Assembly (NCBI GenBank): GCA_944349905.1
Contig: CALVNR010000009.1
Span: 1 to 43,751 of the forward strand
Direction of reading: 5' to 3'
Length of the DNA stretch: 43,751 bases
From: an uncultured Clostridia bacterium
GTDB lineage: Bacteria > Bacillota > Clostridia > Christensenellales > UBA1242
Position numbers and translations under genes: made by a program. Of this stretch, positions 34,558-43,680 are shown piece by piece. Each line of letters opens with the position of its first letter. Position 1 is the first letter of the stretch. The notes beneath the pieces are model-generated. The model saw only the letters and a program-made list of their open reading frames with translations, was not told where the DNA came from and ran no database searches.

Positions 34558-37500
34558 AAATCTATAATTTTTGCTTGTCTTAAAGACAATAAATAAATTT
34601 TTATTTCTTTATTTTCAAACGCTTTTTTTAATGCTTTTGCATACAATTGTAGTTGTTTTTTATATCTATTTTTTAACACATTTTCATCTTGCGTTGTGGT
34701 GTATTTATAGTCAATTAATATTACATCATTTTCCCCAACTGCAAAGCAATCAATTGCACCTTGAATTATAATTTTTTCATCGCTGTTTAAAAGCCCTGTT
34801 TCATTTAATTTTAAACTCATAACAAAATCTTTTTCTTTATAAACAACCTTGTTTTTGCACAAATCTTTTACTTTCAAAATGTTGCTCAAAAGCAAATTAT
34901 AGTCAACAAAATCTTTAATTTCTTCTTTTAAAATACTGTCTTTTTCTATCTCTTGCATAAGTGATGTGTAATCAAAAATTTTTTCAAAATTTAATTTTTT
35001 CATCGCGTTATGATAAGAATTTCCAGTGTCTATAAAGTTTTGTCGTTCATTTGAAATTGCAACCACAGCTTTATTTTCACCTTTTTCTTTTTCGTTTATT
35101 GAAGTTACTGAATTTTTTAATTCAAAAGAACAAACATCTTTATTTTTATAATCAAAATTTAATTCTTTGTATAGATTTTCATAATCTAAGTTTTCATTTT
35201 TATTAACAACCAAATTTACACTTTCTATATTTTCTTCAAAACCTTCAACTATTTTTATATCAAACAATTTGTTTTTTATCTGCCCTTGTTCTTCTAACGA
35301 TGAAAGAAGATTTTGCCCCATTGAGAAATATAATAAATCCAAATAATTTTTACAATCATGTACCTTGCTTTTAATGATAAAATCTTTTCCTGTTCCACAC
35401 AAAACCAAATGATTTTTTGCCCTAGTTAAAGCTACATAAAAAATCATTAATTCATCTATCCATTCTTTTTGTTTCTTTTCTTCTTTAATAGCCTTTAAAA
35501 CAATAGAAGGACTTTTTGTTAAACTTATATTGTCATAAACATTTGTTCCTAACCCATATTTTTTAGATAATTCATATGATTTTGGCAATGTTTTGTCAAA
35601 ATCTTCTCCACAACAAGCCAATATAACTATTGGATATTCCAAACCTTTTGTTGCATGTATGGTTGTAAGTAAAACACTATTTTCGCTTTGTGTAACAGAA
35701 TTTGTTTTTAATTCCGCATTTTCAAATGTATTCACAATTTTAGGGATATTAAATTCTGCATTTAGACTATAAATCAAATTATAAAAATCTTCTATGTTTT
35801 GCATTTCTTGTTCATTTGCAACTTCCTTCGGCATTTTTGCTAAAAAATTATTTTCGTTTATGAAAATTTTTAGAGCATTGACTGCGCCTTTCACTTGCAC
35901 AAGCATTTCAAAATATTTTATTTTTTCAAAAAATTCTTCTATTTTTTTGTTGCTGTTTTTTTGTTCTATACATTTTTGATACAAACTGCCTTGCCCTGTT
36001 TTTAATATATTGGTCAAAAGATTAAAATCAAAATCACCAAAAGGAGAAAGCAAAACGCTAGACAAAGCTATATCATCATCAAAAGACAATAAAAGTTTTA
36101 ACAAGTTGTTCAAAATTTGAACTAGTGGGCTATCAAACAACAAAGATTTTGCATCTGTGATTGCTGGAATATTATTTCGCTTTAAGAGATTATAACATTC
36201 TGTCATAGTCTCTTTTCTACTTCTAAACAAAATTGCAATATCTTGTGGTTTTACTTTTTCAAATTGCTTGCTCTTTGGGTTGTATATATTGCTTTGTAAA
36301 AACTCTTTAACTTTTTCTACAACAACTCTTGCTTCTAACGAATTTTTTGATTTTGTCTTTAATACATCATCTTTCACACTATATACTTTTGGCAAATCAC
36401 AATCTTCTTCTACTTGCTCTTTGCAAACATATATTTCTACATTAGGTTTGCTTGTTTCTATAAATTCTTGCTCGCTCACAAGCATTGATGTTTTTTTATA
36501 ATCTATTCCACAAGATTCTTTTGTCATTGTTTTTTCAAATATATAATTTACAAAATTTAAAATGTTTTTATCACTTCTAAAATTTGATTTCAAAAACAAA
36601 GCATCGCCGTCATTTGACTTTGAAAATTCTTCGATGTCGCTAAGCATTATTTCCATGCTTGCATTTCTAAAACCATATATACCTTGTTTTATATCGCCAA
36701 CAGCCATAAACATACCTTGCTCGGCAATAGGTTTTATTATTGATTCTTGCAATTTGTTTGTGTCTTGATATTCATCAACAAAAATGTAGTCATAACTTTC
36801 TTGCAATGTTTTCAAAATCTCTTTATCTTGCAGAAGTTGTTTCACTTTTTTCTCACAGTCTGCAAAATCAATCACATCGTATTTGGTTTTTATCTTTTCA
36901 TAGTTAACTTTATATTGTTTATAAAATTTTAATATTGCATTTGGCAATATGGCAAGTTTTTGCTTTTGGATAGAATAAGGAGAAAAATCAAACTGCTTGC
37001 ATTTGTCTATTAAATCTTTGATCTTTGCAGAGGCACTTTTCAAAATAGATTGATTTTCTTTGTCTATTTTTTTCTGACTTAATCTTGGTCTTTCTATTTT
37101 TGAAATTAATAAAACATTTTCAATAAAATCTTCTCCTATATTTAAGGATAATATTTGATTTAGTTGCTCGTACTCGTTTAGCAAAGTAGAATCTTGACTG
37201 TTAAATTCAAATAAACATGATGAAATTTCTACGATATCATTTTTTAATTTTTCATTCAAAAACTTACAAGCTTGATTAAAAATTTTTTCACTGTTGTTTT
37301 GGTAATAATCTAATAAATATTCTTCATCTTCTTGACTATCAAAAAAACTTGATATACTTTCTATGCATTCAAAAATCATGTCGTTGTTTTTCTTAAATGC
37401 AAAATAAATCTCCCCAAAACTTTCACTTTCATTTTCAGAGAATTTTTCAACCGTCTCATCAAAAGCTTTTCTTTTTAAATTATAACTTTGTTTCTCATCT

Positions 37501-37856
37501 AAAATAGAAAAATTTTCATCTAAATCTGTTTTTGCAATATTTTGTTTTAAAACTTTTTCGCAAAATGCATCAATCGTGCTTATATCGCTTGAAGGCATAT
37601 CATCTATCTGCTCATTTATAAAAGAATTTGTTTTTTCTTCCAAGAAAGCTTTCAACAGTCTTTCCTTCATTTCTCTTGCAGCCGCTTTTGTAAAAGTTAA
37701 AACCAGAAATCTTTTGAGAGGAATTTTTTTGCTTATAATCAAGTTGGCTATATACTTAACAAGCACAAAGGTTTTCCCGCTTCCAGCAGAAGCAGAAACT
37801 ACAAGCATCTTCTTGTTGTTGTCCATAATGCGTTGTTGCTCATAAGTCAACCCCAT
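34554..37856 (-). CDS. addA: Helicase-nuclease subunit AddA
   Basis: An 1100-residue UvrD-type helicase fused to a RecB-type nuclease; with AddB it resects double-strand breaks for RecA. Walker A is SASAGSGKTFVL (about 17-28), Walker B FVDEYQDTN (about 351-359), motif III/IV KSNFRSDKNI, and motif V/VI TTIHATKGLEYP and FYVALTRAK. The C-terminal nuclease motif is GAIDCFAVGENDVILIDYKY (about 1040-1060). Length is slightly short of B. subtilis AddA (about 1230). The ATG has GGAGG and begins one base after the addB stop. Confidence 0.95.
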   Translation of the reverse strand: MGLTYEQQRIMDNNKKMLVVSASAGSGKTFVLVKYIANLIISKKIPLKRFLVLTFTKAAAREMKERLLKAFLEEKTNSFINEQIDDMPSSDISTIDAFCEKVLKQNIAKTDLDENFSILDEKQSYNLKRKAFDETVEKFSENESESFGEIYFAFKKNNDMIFECIESISSFFDSQEDEEYLLDYYQNNSEKIFNQACKFLNEKLKNDIVEISSCLFEFNSQDSTLLNEYEQLNQILSLNIGEDFIENVLLISKIERPRLSQKKIDKENQSILKSASAKIKDLIDKCKQFDFSPYSIQKQKLAILPNAILKFYKQYKVNYEKIKTKYDVIDFADCEKKVKQLLQDKEILKTLQESYDYIFVDEYQDTNKLQESIIKPIAEQGMFMAVGDIKQGIYGFRNASMEIMLSDIEEFSKSNDGDALFLKSNFRSDKNILNFVNYIFEKTMTKESCGIDYKKTSMLVSEQEFIETSKPNVEIYVCKEQVEEDCDLPKVYSVKDDVLKTKSKNSLEARVVVEKVKEFLQSNIYNPKSKQFEKVKPQDIAILFRSRKETMTECYNLLKRNNIPAITDAKSLLFDSPLVQILNNLLKLLLSFDDDIALSSVLLSPFGDFDFNLLTNILKTGQGSLYQKCIEQKNSNKKIEEFFEKIKYFEMLVQVKGAVNALKIFINENNFLAKMPKEVANEQEMQNIEDFYNLIYSLNAEFNIPKIVNTFENAELKTNSVTQSENSVLLTTIHATKGLEYPIVILACCGEDFDKTLPKSYELSKKYGLGTNVYDNISLTKSPSIVLKAIKEEKKQKEWIDELMIFYVALTRAKNHLVLCGTGKDFIIKSKVHDCKNYLDLLYFSMGQNLLSSLEEQGQIKNKLFDIKIVEGFEENIESVNLVVNKNENLDYENLYKELNFDYKNKDVCSFELKNSVTSINEKEKGENKAVVAISNERQNFIDTGNSYHNAMKKLNFEKIFDYTSLMQEIEKDSILKEEIKDFVDYNLLLSNILKVKDLCKNKVVYKEKDFVMSLKLNETGLLNSDEKIIIQGAIDCFAVGENDVILIDYKYTTTQDENVLKNRYKKQLQLYAKALKKAFENKEIKIYLLSLRQAKIIDF

Positions 37857-37857
37857 A

Positions 37858-40800
37858 TTAATCCTCCAAAAATTTCTTTTCGTTAAATGTTTTTTGTCTT
37901 GTCCCTAGTTTTGAGTTGTAAAGACAGATAGATGAATACTTGCAACTTAAACAAGAGTTGTCATCTGGCTTTGGAATAATATAACCTGATTTTATTTCTT
38001 CAATAGCTTTTTCTGCCACCTTTTCTGCATAATTTTCATAAAAAGTCAAACTCTTTTTAGCGATAACACGACCTGTATAATTTTTTGTTTTATTTTTAGC
38101 ATTGGAAAGAGCTAATTGCAAAATTACACTTTTGTTTTTAAAAGGTAGTTCTTTGTCAAACAACTTCAAATTTTCATCATCATCTTGAGCAATACCTTTA
38201 AGCAAACTTTTTCCTTTTTCAATATCTTCATACTCAAATTTACAATTAAAATAAAATACTCCGCCACAATTTTTATTTAGTTTTTTTCTTACAATTTTTG
38301 CATACAAGAAAAGTTGCAATTTATCACCATAATACAAGTCTTTAACAACTGAACCTACATGCCCCGTTTTGTAATCTAAAATTCTAAAATAATCTTCGGC
38401 TTCATCTATTCTATCTATTTTCCCAACAAATTTTATTTTATTTTTAAGAATATTTCCGTCTTCAATTTTGTATTCAACAAACTTTGGAAAATAAAAAGAA
38501 TTTTTTAATTCTAAAACTACATTACAAAGTATTGTTTTTATTTGAAATTTCAAAAATTTTTCAAGTCCGTTTCTTTCTGGCAAAACTTCCAATTTTTTAT
38601 TTAAATCTTCTTGATAAATTATTTTATCAAACTCTTCTTCTATAAATCTATCAACAATGCCATGTTCAAGATTATACTTTTTATCAATAATCCCTTGAAC
38701 AAAAACTTCAACAGCTTTATGGCAAAGATTACCAACATCTCTTTGGTCAAATTTAAAAATTTCTTTTTCTTTTAATTTTAAACCATACCTTGCAAAGTGT
38801 TTAAACGGACAAGAAAAATAACTTTCTAGCTGTGAAACTGAAACTGTTTTGTTTTTAAACATAATATCTTCAATTTGTTCTTGCCTTAACAATTCTTCAT
38901 TTAATTTAAAATGTTTTTCAAATTTGTTGTTATTATTTTCTGATAAAACAAATTTTTCTAAATTATTTAAACAACCAATTTCTCTTACTGTTATATTTTT
39001 GTCATTAATATTGTTTGCAAACTTTATAGTCTTGTTTTTAAAAATAAAATTTAGTTGTTCTATAAATAAAGGTTGATTAATTTTATTTCCTTCATCATCA
39101 AATTGTAAGTAAGAAATAAAAAGTTCTTCTTGAACACTCGAAAGCAAATTAAACAAAGAAAAACGATTTCTTCTATTTATCATTTTGCTTGTTGGTTCTA
39201 CAAATTTTTTATAAATAGGATTTACAATATCCATGTCACTAAGCAAACTATTGTCTCCAATAATTTTTGGCAAACTTTGGCCTCCAATTATATACAATAC
39301 TTTTTTATTTTCAAAAAAACTCTCGGTCGCATCTCCTACCATAATTCCGTCAACGAGCGTTGGAACTGAAAATGTATTTTTTGATTGTAAAAGCAATTCT
39401 AACTCTTTTGCAAACTCTTTTAAATTGCATTTTTCTTTTTCATCTTCATTTTTAAAAATAATATTTAAAGCATCTTCAACTATTTCATATGTTTGCAATT
39501 CAATATTTTTTTCTTTAAAAAACAGGTTGTTATCAAGATTTTCAATATAATTACTATGCAAATCTTTTATTTTACAAACAAATTCTTTAATCAGCAAATT
39601 TCTTTCATGATTTGTTTTAATACTGCTCAATTTTTTTATATAAGAACTGCATTCATTATTAAAATTAAAAAATTTTTCAAATTTCCATTTTCCATCTATA
39701 TTATATTTTATTATTTGTTCAACAATCTCCTTATCATCGTTCCAAAGTTTTATTACAGGGTTGATAAAGAAATTTAATAAAGATTCTAATGAAAATCCAG
39801 AATTTATTATTTCAATGTATGATAACAAACATCTAGCAAAAATTGTCTGGTTTGCTGTAAGCCCTAAATCAATATAATAAGAAAAATTGTATTTTGAAAA
39901 TATTTCATCAATAAGAGTGCTATATTCTTCAAGCCCACCAACAGCTATTTCAAAATCATTATATTTATAACCTTGTCGTATCTTTTCAGCAATTAATTTT
40001 GCCATATTCTCAACTTCTTGTCTTTTGCTAAAAGCAGAAAAAGATTGATATTTGTTATTCAAACAACTATCTTTTTCAGAAGAATACAAACCTTTTAATA
40101 TTGCTTGCTCAATATCACTTTTTTGACTATTGCCAATATTAACATTTATTTGACAGCCCAATTCTTTTGCTATATTAAATACTTTTTGTTCAACATCTTT
40201 CTCGTAAATATAATCATTTCCCAAATTCATAGATTTAGCAAAAGAGATGTTTAAGGATTTGCAATTTTCTGCTAAAAACTTTATTGAATTATACATTTGC
40301 GCTGTAAAACTATCAAACTGTGCCAAATATACAATTTTATTTTTAAAAATGTCTTTCACATCATTTTGTGAAAAAGCAATATCTAATAATGTTGCAGAGT
40401 CTAATTTTTCTCCCAACAATTCCAAGTATTCCTTGTAAATCAATGCTATATCATGAAGCTTGTTTTTTAATACTTTTTTGCACTTTTCTTCTTTTTCCAA
40501 ATCTTGCCAAGCAATTCCTGAAGACTGTAAAAGTGAAATCGTTTTTAAAATTTTATCACAAAAATTTATGTTTGACTTCTTGAAATACAAGAAATTGTCT
40601 TTGCAATTTTTGACTGCTTTTGATATAACTAGCAATCTTTCACCAACAGAAATCATATCACTGTTTAATTTCTTTTCTTGCAAAATAAACTTTGCAAAAT
40701 TTGAAAAGGTTGTAACCTTTACGTTAAATAAAATTCCATTTTTCAAAGTGCTAAGCAATTTTTTTTCTGCAAGCAAAGAAAATCTATCGGGCACTATTAT

Positions 40801-40896
40801 AATATGCTCAATTTGATAATCATCATTTTTAATAGATGAAAACATTAAGTCAGTTGCTCTGCTTAATGTTGCTTCTCCCCAAAGATTTATTTCCAT
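37858..40896 (-). CDS. addB: Helicase-nuclease subunit AddB, Walker A lost
   Basis: A 1012-residue partner of AddA. The C-terminal nuclease has KIDRIDEAEDYFRILDYKTG, and the four-cysteine iron-sulfur site is complete: one Cys in SCPFKHF (about 720) and C-x2-C-x5-C in CLSCKYSSIC (near 985). The N-terminus, where Bacillus AddB has a GxxGxGKT nucleotide loop, reads INLWGEATLSRATDLM, so the loop has been lost. The gene begins on a leaderless promoter (TTGATT, 17 bases, TAAAAT, six bases, ATG) with no ribosome site. AddA follows one base later. Confidence 0.93.
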   Translation of the reverse strand: MEINLWGEATLSRATDLMFSSIKNDDYQIEHIIIVPDRFSLLAEKKLLSTLKNGILFNVKVTTFSNFAKFILQEKKLNSDMISVGERLLVISKAVKNCKDNFLYFKKSNINFCDKILKTISLLQSSGIAWQDLEKEEKCKKVLKNKLHDIALIYKEYLELLGEKLDSATLLDIAFSQNDVKDIFKNKIVYLAQFDSFTAQMYNSIKFLAENCKSLNISFAKSMNLGNDYIYEKDVEQKVFNIAKELGCQINVNIGNSQKSDIEQAILKGLYSSEKDSCLNNKYQSFSAFSKRQEVENMAKLIAEKIRQGYKYNDFEIAVGGLEEYSTLIDEIFSKYNFSYYIDLGLTANQTIFARCLLSYIEIINSGFSLESLLNFFINPVIKLWNDDKEIVEQIIKYNIDGKWKFEKFFNFNNECSSYIKKLSSIKTNHERNLLIKEFVCKIKDLHSNYIENLDNNLFFKEKNIELQTYEIVEDALNIIFKNEDEKEKCNLKEFAKELELLLQSKNTFSVPTLVDGIMVGDATESFFENKKVLYIIGGQSLPKIIGDNSLLSDMDIVNPIYKKFVEPTSKMINRRNRFSLFNLLSSVQEELFISYLQFDDEGNKINQPLFIEQLNFIFKNKTIKFANNINDKNITVREIGCLNNLEKFVLSENNNNKFEKHFKLNEELLRQEQIEDIMFKNKTVSVSQLESYFSCPFKHFARYGLKLKEKEIFKFDQRDVGNLCHKAVEVFVQGIIDKKYNLEHGIVDRFIEEEFDKIIYQEDLNKKLEVLPERNGLEKFLKFQIKTILCNVVLELKNSFYFPKFVEYKIEDGNILKNKIKFVGKIDRIDEAEDYFRILDYKTGHVGSVVKDLYYGDKLQLFLYAKIVRKKLNKNCGGVFYFNCKFEYEDIEKGKSLLKGIAQDDDENLKLFDKELPFKNKSVILQLALSNAKNKTKNYTGRVIAKKSLTFYENYAEKVAEKAIEEIKSGYIIPKPDDNSCLSCKYSSICLYNSKLGTRQKTFNEKKFLED

Positions 40897-40902
40897 GTTT
40901 AC

Positions 40903-40931
40903 ATTTTAACATATTTATAATCAAAAATCAA
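40903..40931 (-). promoter_or_regulatory. Leaderless promoter of addBA
   Basis: On the minus strand TTGATT (40926-40931), 17 bases, TAAAAT (40903-40908) preceded by TGT, then six bases to the ATG. Same hexamers and spacings as at yycJ. Confidence 0.7.
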
Positions 40932-40932
40932 A

Positions 40933-40962
40933 ATAAAAGCGAGATTACATAATCTCGCTAAT
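40933..40962 (-). terminator. Terminator of the RsfA-like gene
   Basis: AGCGAGATT/AATCTCGCT (40938-40959) forms a 9-bp stem followed on the minus strand by TTTTATTTTGA. It sits just upstream of the addB promoter. Confidence 0.85.
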
Positions 40963-40969
40963 TGCTTGT

Positions 40970-41704
40970 TTAACTATTTTTTGAAAGAAAAGAAGCTTTT
41001 TCACATTTTAGTTTTATCATCTTTTGATTTAATTGACTATATTCTTTTTGCAGTTTTTCAAATTTACTTTTTAATAAAGCAATTTCATTTTCTTTTTCCC
41101 CTATTTGTGAAACAGCCTTCCTTAATTTCTGGTTTAAAGTTTCTTTTTCTTTCTCTTCTTTTTGTTCTATCTCACTTGTAAGATTTCTTTTTACCAATCT
41201 TACCAATCCTAAAAACAATGAAGTTATATCATTTTCAGTAAGGCCCTGCTTGCGATTTGTAAATCTTATGATTTTATTATCATTAACTGCTTCTTGTTCA
41301 ACAATAGATTTTGATTTTAAATAATTTCTATATTTGTTTTGAAATCTTAACATCTTTACTGGGTCGCCGTTGGATAGATTATAACAAGACTTTCTCACGC
41401 TTATTCCCTTGTTTTTTTCTTTTTCTATAAAGTTTATTAATTTCAAAGTCTCTTCTTGCGAAAAACTTTTACTTTTATTTTTTATATGATTTTCTAAATT
41501 AATTTTCAATTCTTTTAATCTATTTTTATCATGCAAAAGTTTATCTACTTCTTGATAGTAATAATTTCTAACTGAATTTGCTTTACGGTTATATTTGACA
41601 GCGTGCTCTTCAAATGCTTTTCTAAGTGCAATCCCCTTTTTCTTTTTTTGTTCTATACTTTCAAACAAATCATAAACTTCTTGATTTTCCCATACTCCTT
41701 TCAT
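40970..41704 (-). CDS. Tandem Myb/RsfA-like regulator with coiled-coil tail
   Basis: A 244-residue protein. Residues about 4-54 and 78-130 are two copies of the same helical domain: NQEVYDLFESIEQKKKKGI-ALRKAFEE and SQEETLKLINFIEKEKNKGI-SVRKSCYN. The pattern (acidic start, IE-x2-K-x-KGI, RK, then an aromatic-rich RNYY end) resembles the Myb-like domain of RsfA, a prespore regulator of Bacillus. The C-terminal 70 residues are a coiled coil. GGAG precedes the ATG. It is divergent from the gene at 41794. I infer a DNA-binding regulator or chromosome protein; the sporulation link is only by similarity and the nearby spm genes. Confidence 0.6.
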   Translation of the reverse strand: MKGVWENQEVYDLFESIEQKKKKGIALRKAFEEHAVKYNRKANSVRNYYYQEVDKLLHDKNRLKELKINLENHIKNKSKSFSQEETLKLINFIEKEKNKGISVRKSCYNLSNGDPVKMLRFQNKYRNYLKSKSIVEQEAVNDNKIIRFTNRKQGLTENDITSLFLGLVRLVKRNLTSEIEQKEEKEKETLNQKLRKAVSQIGEKENEIALLKSKFEKLQKEYSQLNQKMIKLKCEKASFLSKNS

Positions 41705-41793
41705 CTCATTTCTCCTTCAAGGTTGATTATTGACAGTATAAATTTTTTTAAACATTTATGTATTAAATTGTTTTGTCATTAATAAAATACATT

Positions 41794-42642
41794 ATGTTTA
41801 AAATATATTCTTCTTATGATTGTCTTTTAAAGTTTAATGACAAACAAGAATTTTTGGACAACAACACAAACTTATCTTTTGATAATCCATGCAAAATTTC
41901 GGTTTATCCTGTTGGGAAAAATGATTTGTATTCTTTTGTGCTGGACTTAGGAAATTTAAAGGACGACAAATTTTATAAAATTCAAAAATATGAAAATAAT
42001 GTGTATATATTTTTAGTTGACAATATTATCAGCAAAACACAAAATATTTATAATTTCAATATAAAAAAAATATTATGTCAAGTTTTTGTTTCTACTACAA
42101 GCATAATTTTTCAAACTGAAAAAGTACGAAAAAAAATATATTTACCTTTCCCCTATAAAGATTACATTTGCCAACAACAAAAAAATTTGATTACTTGCCA
42201 GTTTAATGAAGGTAGCAACTCTTTATTAACAATTTTTAATCCTATTACAAATCAAACAAAATCATATTACGGACACATTGAAAATAAGTCTAACAGTTTT
42301 ATATTGAAAAATAATATTTTTGATATAGAATATATTTTTACAGAAGATGGCTTAAAAATAAATTCCTTTATTGAAAATTCAGAGTTGCGCCACAACAGTC
42401 TTGCATTACCTTATAATTTTATGGTTGCAATTCTTGAAAAAAATTTTGAATATGCATATTCTCTTTTAGATGAAAAATTACAAGACAAAATAAGTAAAAA
42501 CCAATTAAAAGATTTCCTTCCAGAATTAAAATATTTTAAGTTTATAGAAAAAAACAAATGCTTCGCTGTCTGCGAAGCACAAAAAATTTTTGTTGATTTT
42601 TCTGTTGCTGAAAATAAAATACTTGATATAACAACAAATTAA
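41794..42642 (+). CDS. Beta-rich protein of unknown function
   Basis: I do not recognise this 282-residue protein. It has no signal peptide; residues 1-190 alternate hydrophobic and polar residues as in a beta-rich fold (KISVYPVGKNDLYSFVLDLG), and the last 80 residues are helical then beta again. No ribosome site precedes the ATG at 41794; TAAAAT ends five bases before it, so the start may be leaderless, though no -35 is clear. A longer TTG reading at 41773 also lacks a site. It overlaps the convergent gene at 42639 by four bases. A hairpin TGCTTCGC/GCGAAGCA lies inside the gene near 42557-42577. Confidence 0.65.
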   Translation: MFKIYSSYDCLLKFNDKQEFLDNNTNLSFDNPCKISVYPVGKNDLYSFVLDLGNLKDDKFYKIQKYENNVYIFLVDNIISKTQNIYNFNIKKILCQVFVSTTSIIFQTEKVRKKIYLPFPYKDYICQQQKNLITCQFNEGSNSLLTIFNPITNQTKSYYGHIENKSNSFILKNNIFDIEYIFTEDGLKINSFIENSELRHNSLALPYNFMVAILEKNFEYAYSLLDEKLQDKISKNQLKDFLPELKYFKFIEKNKCFAVCEAQKIFVDFSVAENKILDITTN

Positions 42643-43157
42643 ACTATTTCCAAATATTTGTCTTTTCCAAAATTATCCATCCATTTTTTTATTATGCAGT
42701 CAGTTGGATATTCTCCTTCTGTTAAAAAACCAACTGTTTTTGAAAAATCTTTTTCATCGCCATAAATAATTCTTTCTAAAATTTTTGTAGGATAAAACAT
42801 ATCCATGTCATTATGTTTGTAACTCAAAAGCTTTACATCAATTTTTTCTTCACTTTCAATTAATGCACGGACACCTTTTTCAACTAAAATTTTTCTCAAT
42901 TGTTCAAATTCTTTTTTTGTTAAAGTAACCAATCTAGACCTTAAAATCAAATCAAAAAAGTCCATGAAAAATATAACAGTTTTTTCAAGAGAAAAATTAT
43001 AATCATCAAACTTTATTGGCTTAATTTCTTTTGCCTTATGTAAAAGCTCTGCACCATCTCTAAAAGAGATACCTTTCCAAATATCCCATCTTAAACCGCT
43101 ATCCAATTCTACAAATTTTTCTTCTAAACTTATTCTTTTATTTACATAATTGTTCAT
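42639..43157 (-). CDS. Protein of unknown function
   Basis: A 172-residue soluble, charged, mostly helical protein without a recognised domain. The core contains GLRWDIWKGISFRDGAELLH (about 20-39) and a hydrophobic helix FFMDFFDLILRSRLV. The ATG at 43157 is chosen because GGAG stands nine bases upstream; an earlier in-frame start has no ribosome site. A promoter TTGACT (43202-43207), 16 bases, TATTAT (43180-43185) fits it. Its 3' end overlaps the convergent gene at 41794 by four bases. Confidence 0.65.
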   Translation of the reverse strand: MNNYVNKRISLEEKFVELDSGLRWDIWKGISFRDGAELLHKAKEIKPIKFDDYNFSLEKTVIFFMDFFDLILRSRLVTLTKKEFEQLRKILVEKGVRALIESEEKIDVKLLSYKHNDMDMFYPTKILERIIYGDEKDFSKTVGFLTEGEYPTDCIIKKWMDNFGKDKYLEIV

Positions 43158-43179
43158 ACAAAAACTCCATTTATTACAT

Positions 43180-43207
43180 ATAATAACAAAATTCATCAAA
43201 AAGTCAA
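43180..43207 (-). promoter_or_regulatory. Promoter of the 172-residue gene
   Basis: On the minus strand TTGACT (43202-43207), 16 bases, TATTAT (43180-43185). Confidence 0.6.
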
Positions 43208-43244
43208 TATCCTTTTTTGTTGAAAATGTGAAAATTTTGTCAAA

Positions 43245-43275
43245 AAAATTGCTGATAAAAATATCAGCAATTTAA
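43245..43275 (-). terminator. Terminator of the 92-residue gene
   Basis: AATTGCTGATA (43248-43257) and TATCAGCAATT (43262-43272) form a 10-bp stem; on the minus strand it is followed by a T-run. Confidence 0.88.
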
Positions 43276-43282
43276 AAATTAA

Positions 43283-43561
43283 TCAACCCATTTCAATCTC
43301 TTCTTCTTGACTACAATTCAAATAATCATTTTCATCTTGTTTTTTTGAATTAAAAATTTTTTTAAATTTTTGTTTTAAGCTTTCGCTAGCATACAAAATA
43401 TTACTTCTATCCATTTGCACAAAACACTCTACTATTTGTTCATCATCATTAAACCATGGAACATCAGACAATGACAAATAATCCATATTTTCAATAACAA
43501 CAGCCTTGTCTTTTAAATCCAGCAAATTTCCTTCTTCATCAAAAATATAATCTTTTATCAT
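43283..43561 (-). CDS. Small acidic protein of unknown function
   Basis: A 92-residue acidic protein (many Asp/Glu, ending EEEIEMG) with no membrane segment and no known domain. AGGAGAGG precedes the ATG and a consensus promoter lies upstream, so it is very likely expressed. It is a single-gene unit. Confidence 0.7.
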   Translation of the reverse strand: MIKDYIFDEEGNLLDLKDKAVVIENMDYLSLSDVPWFNDDEQIVECFVQMDRSNILYASESLKQKFKKIFNSKKQDENDYLNCSQEEEIEMG

Positions 43562-43579
43562 ACCCCTCTCCTTTTAATA

Positions 43580-43608
43580 ATTTTACATTTTTTGTCGTTT
43601 TTTGTCAA
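43580..43608 (-). promoter_or_regulatory. Promoter of the 92-residue gene
   Basis: On the minus strand a perfect TTGACA (43603-43608), 17 bases, TAAAAT (43580-43585). Confidence 0.8.
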
Positions 43609-43647
43609 TATGTATTTTACAAAAAATATACGAAAGCATAAACACAA

Positions 43648-43680
43648 AAAAAGCCTATGCGATTAAGCATAGACTTTTTT
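43648..43680 (-). terminator. Terminator, probably of a gene beyond the window
   Basis: CTATGC (43655-43660) pairs with GCATAG (43667-43672), with one mismatch and further pairs outside it and T-runs on both strands. No plus-strand gene ends here, so it most likely ends a minus-strand gene to the right. Bases 43681-43751 show no gene. Confidence 0.65.
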
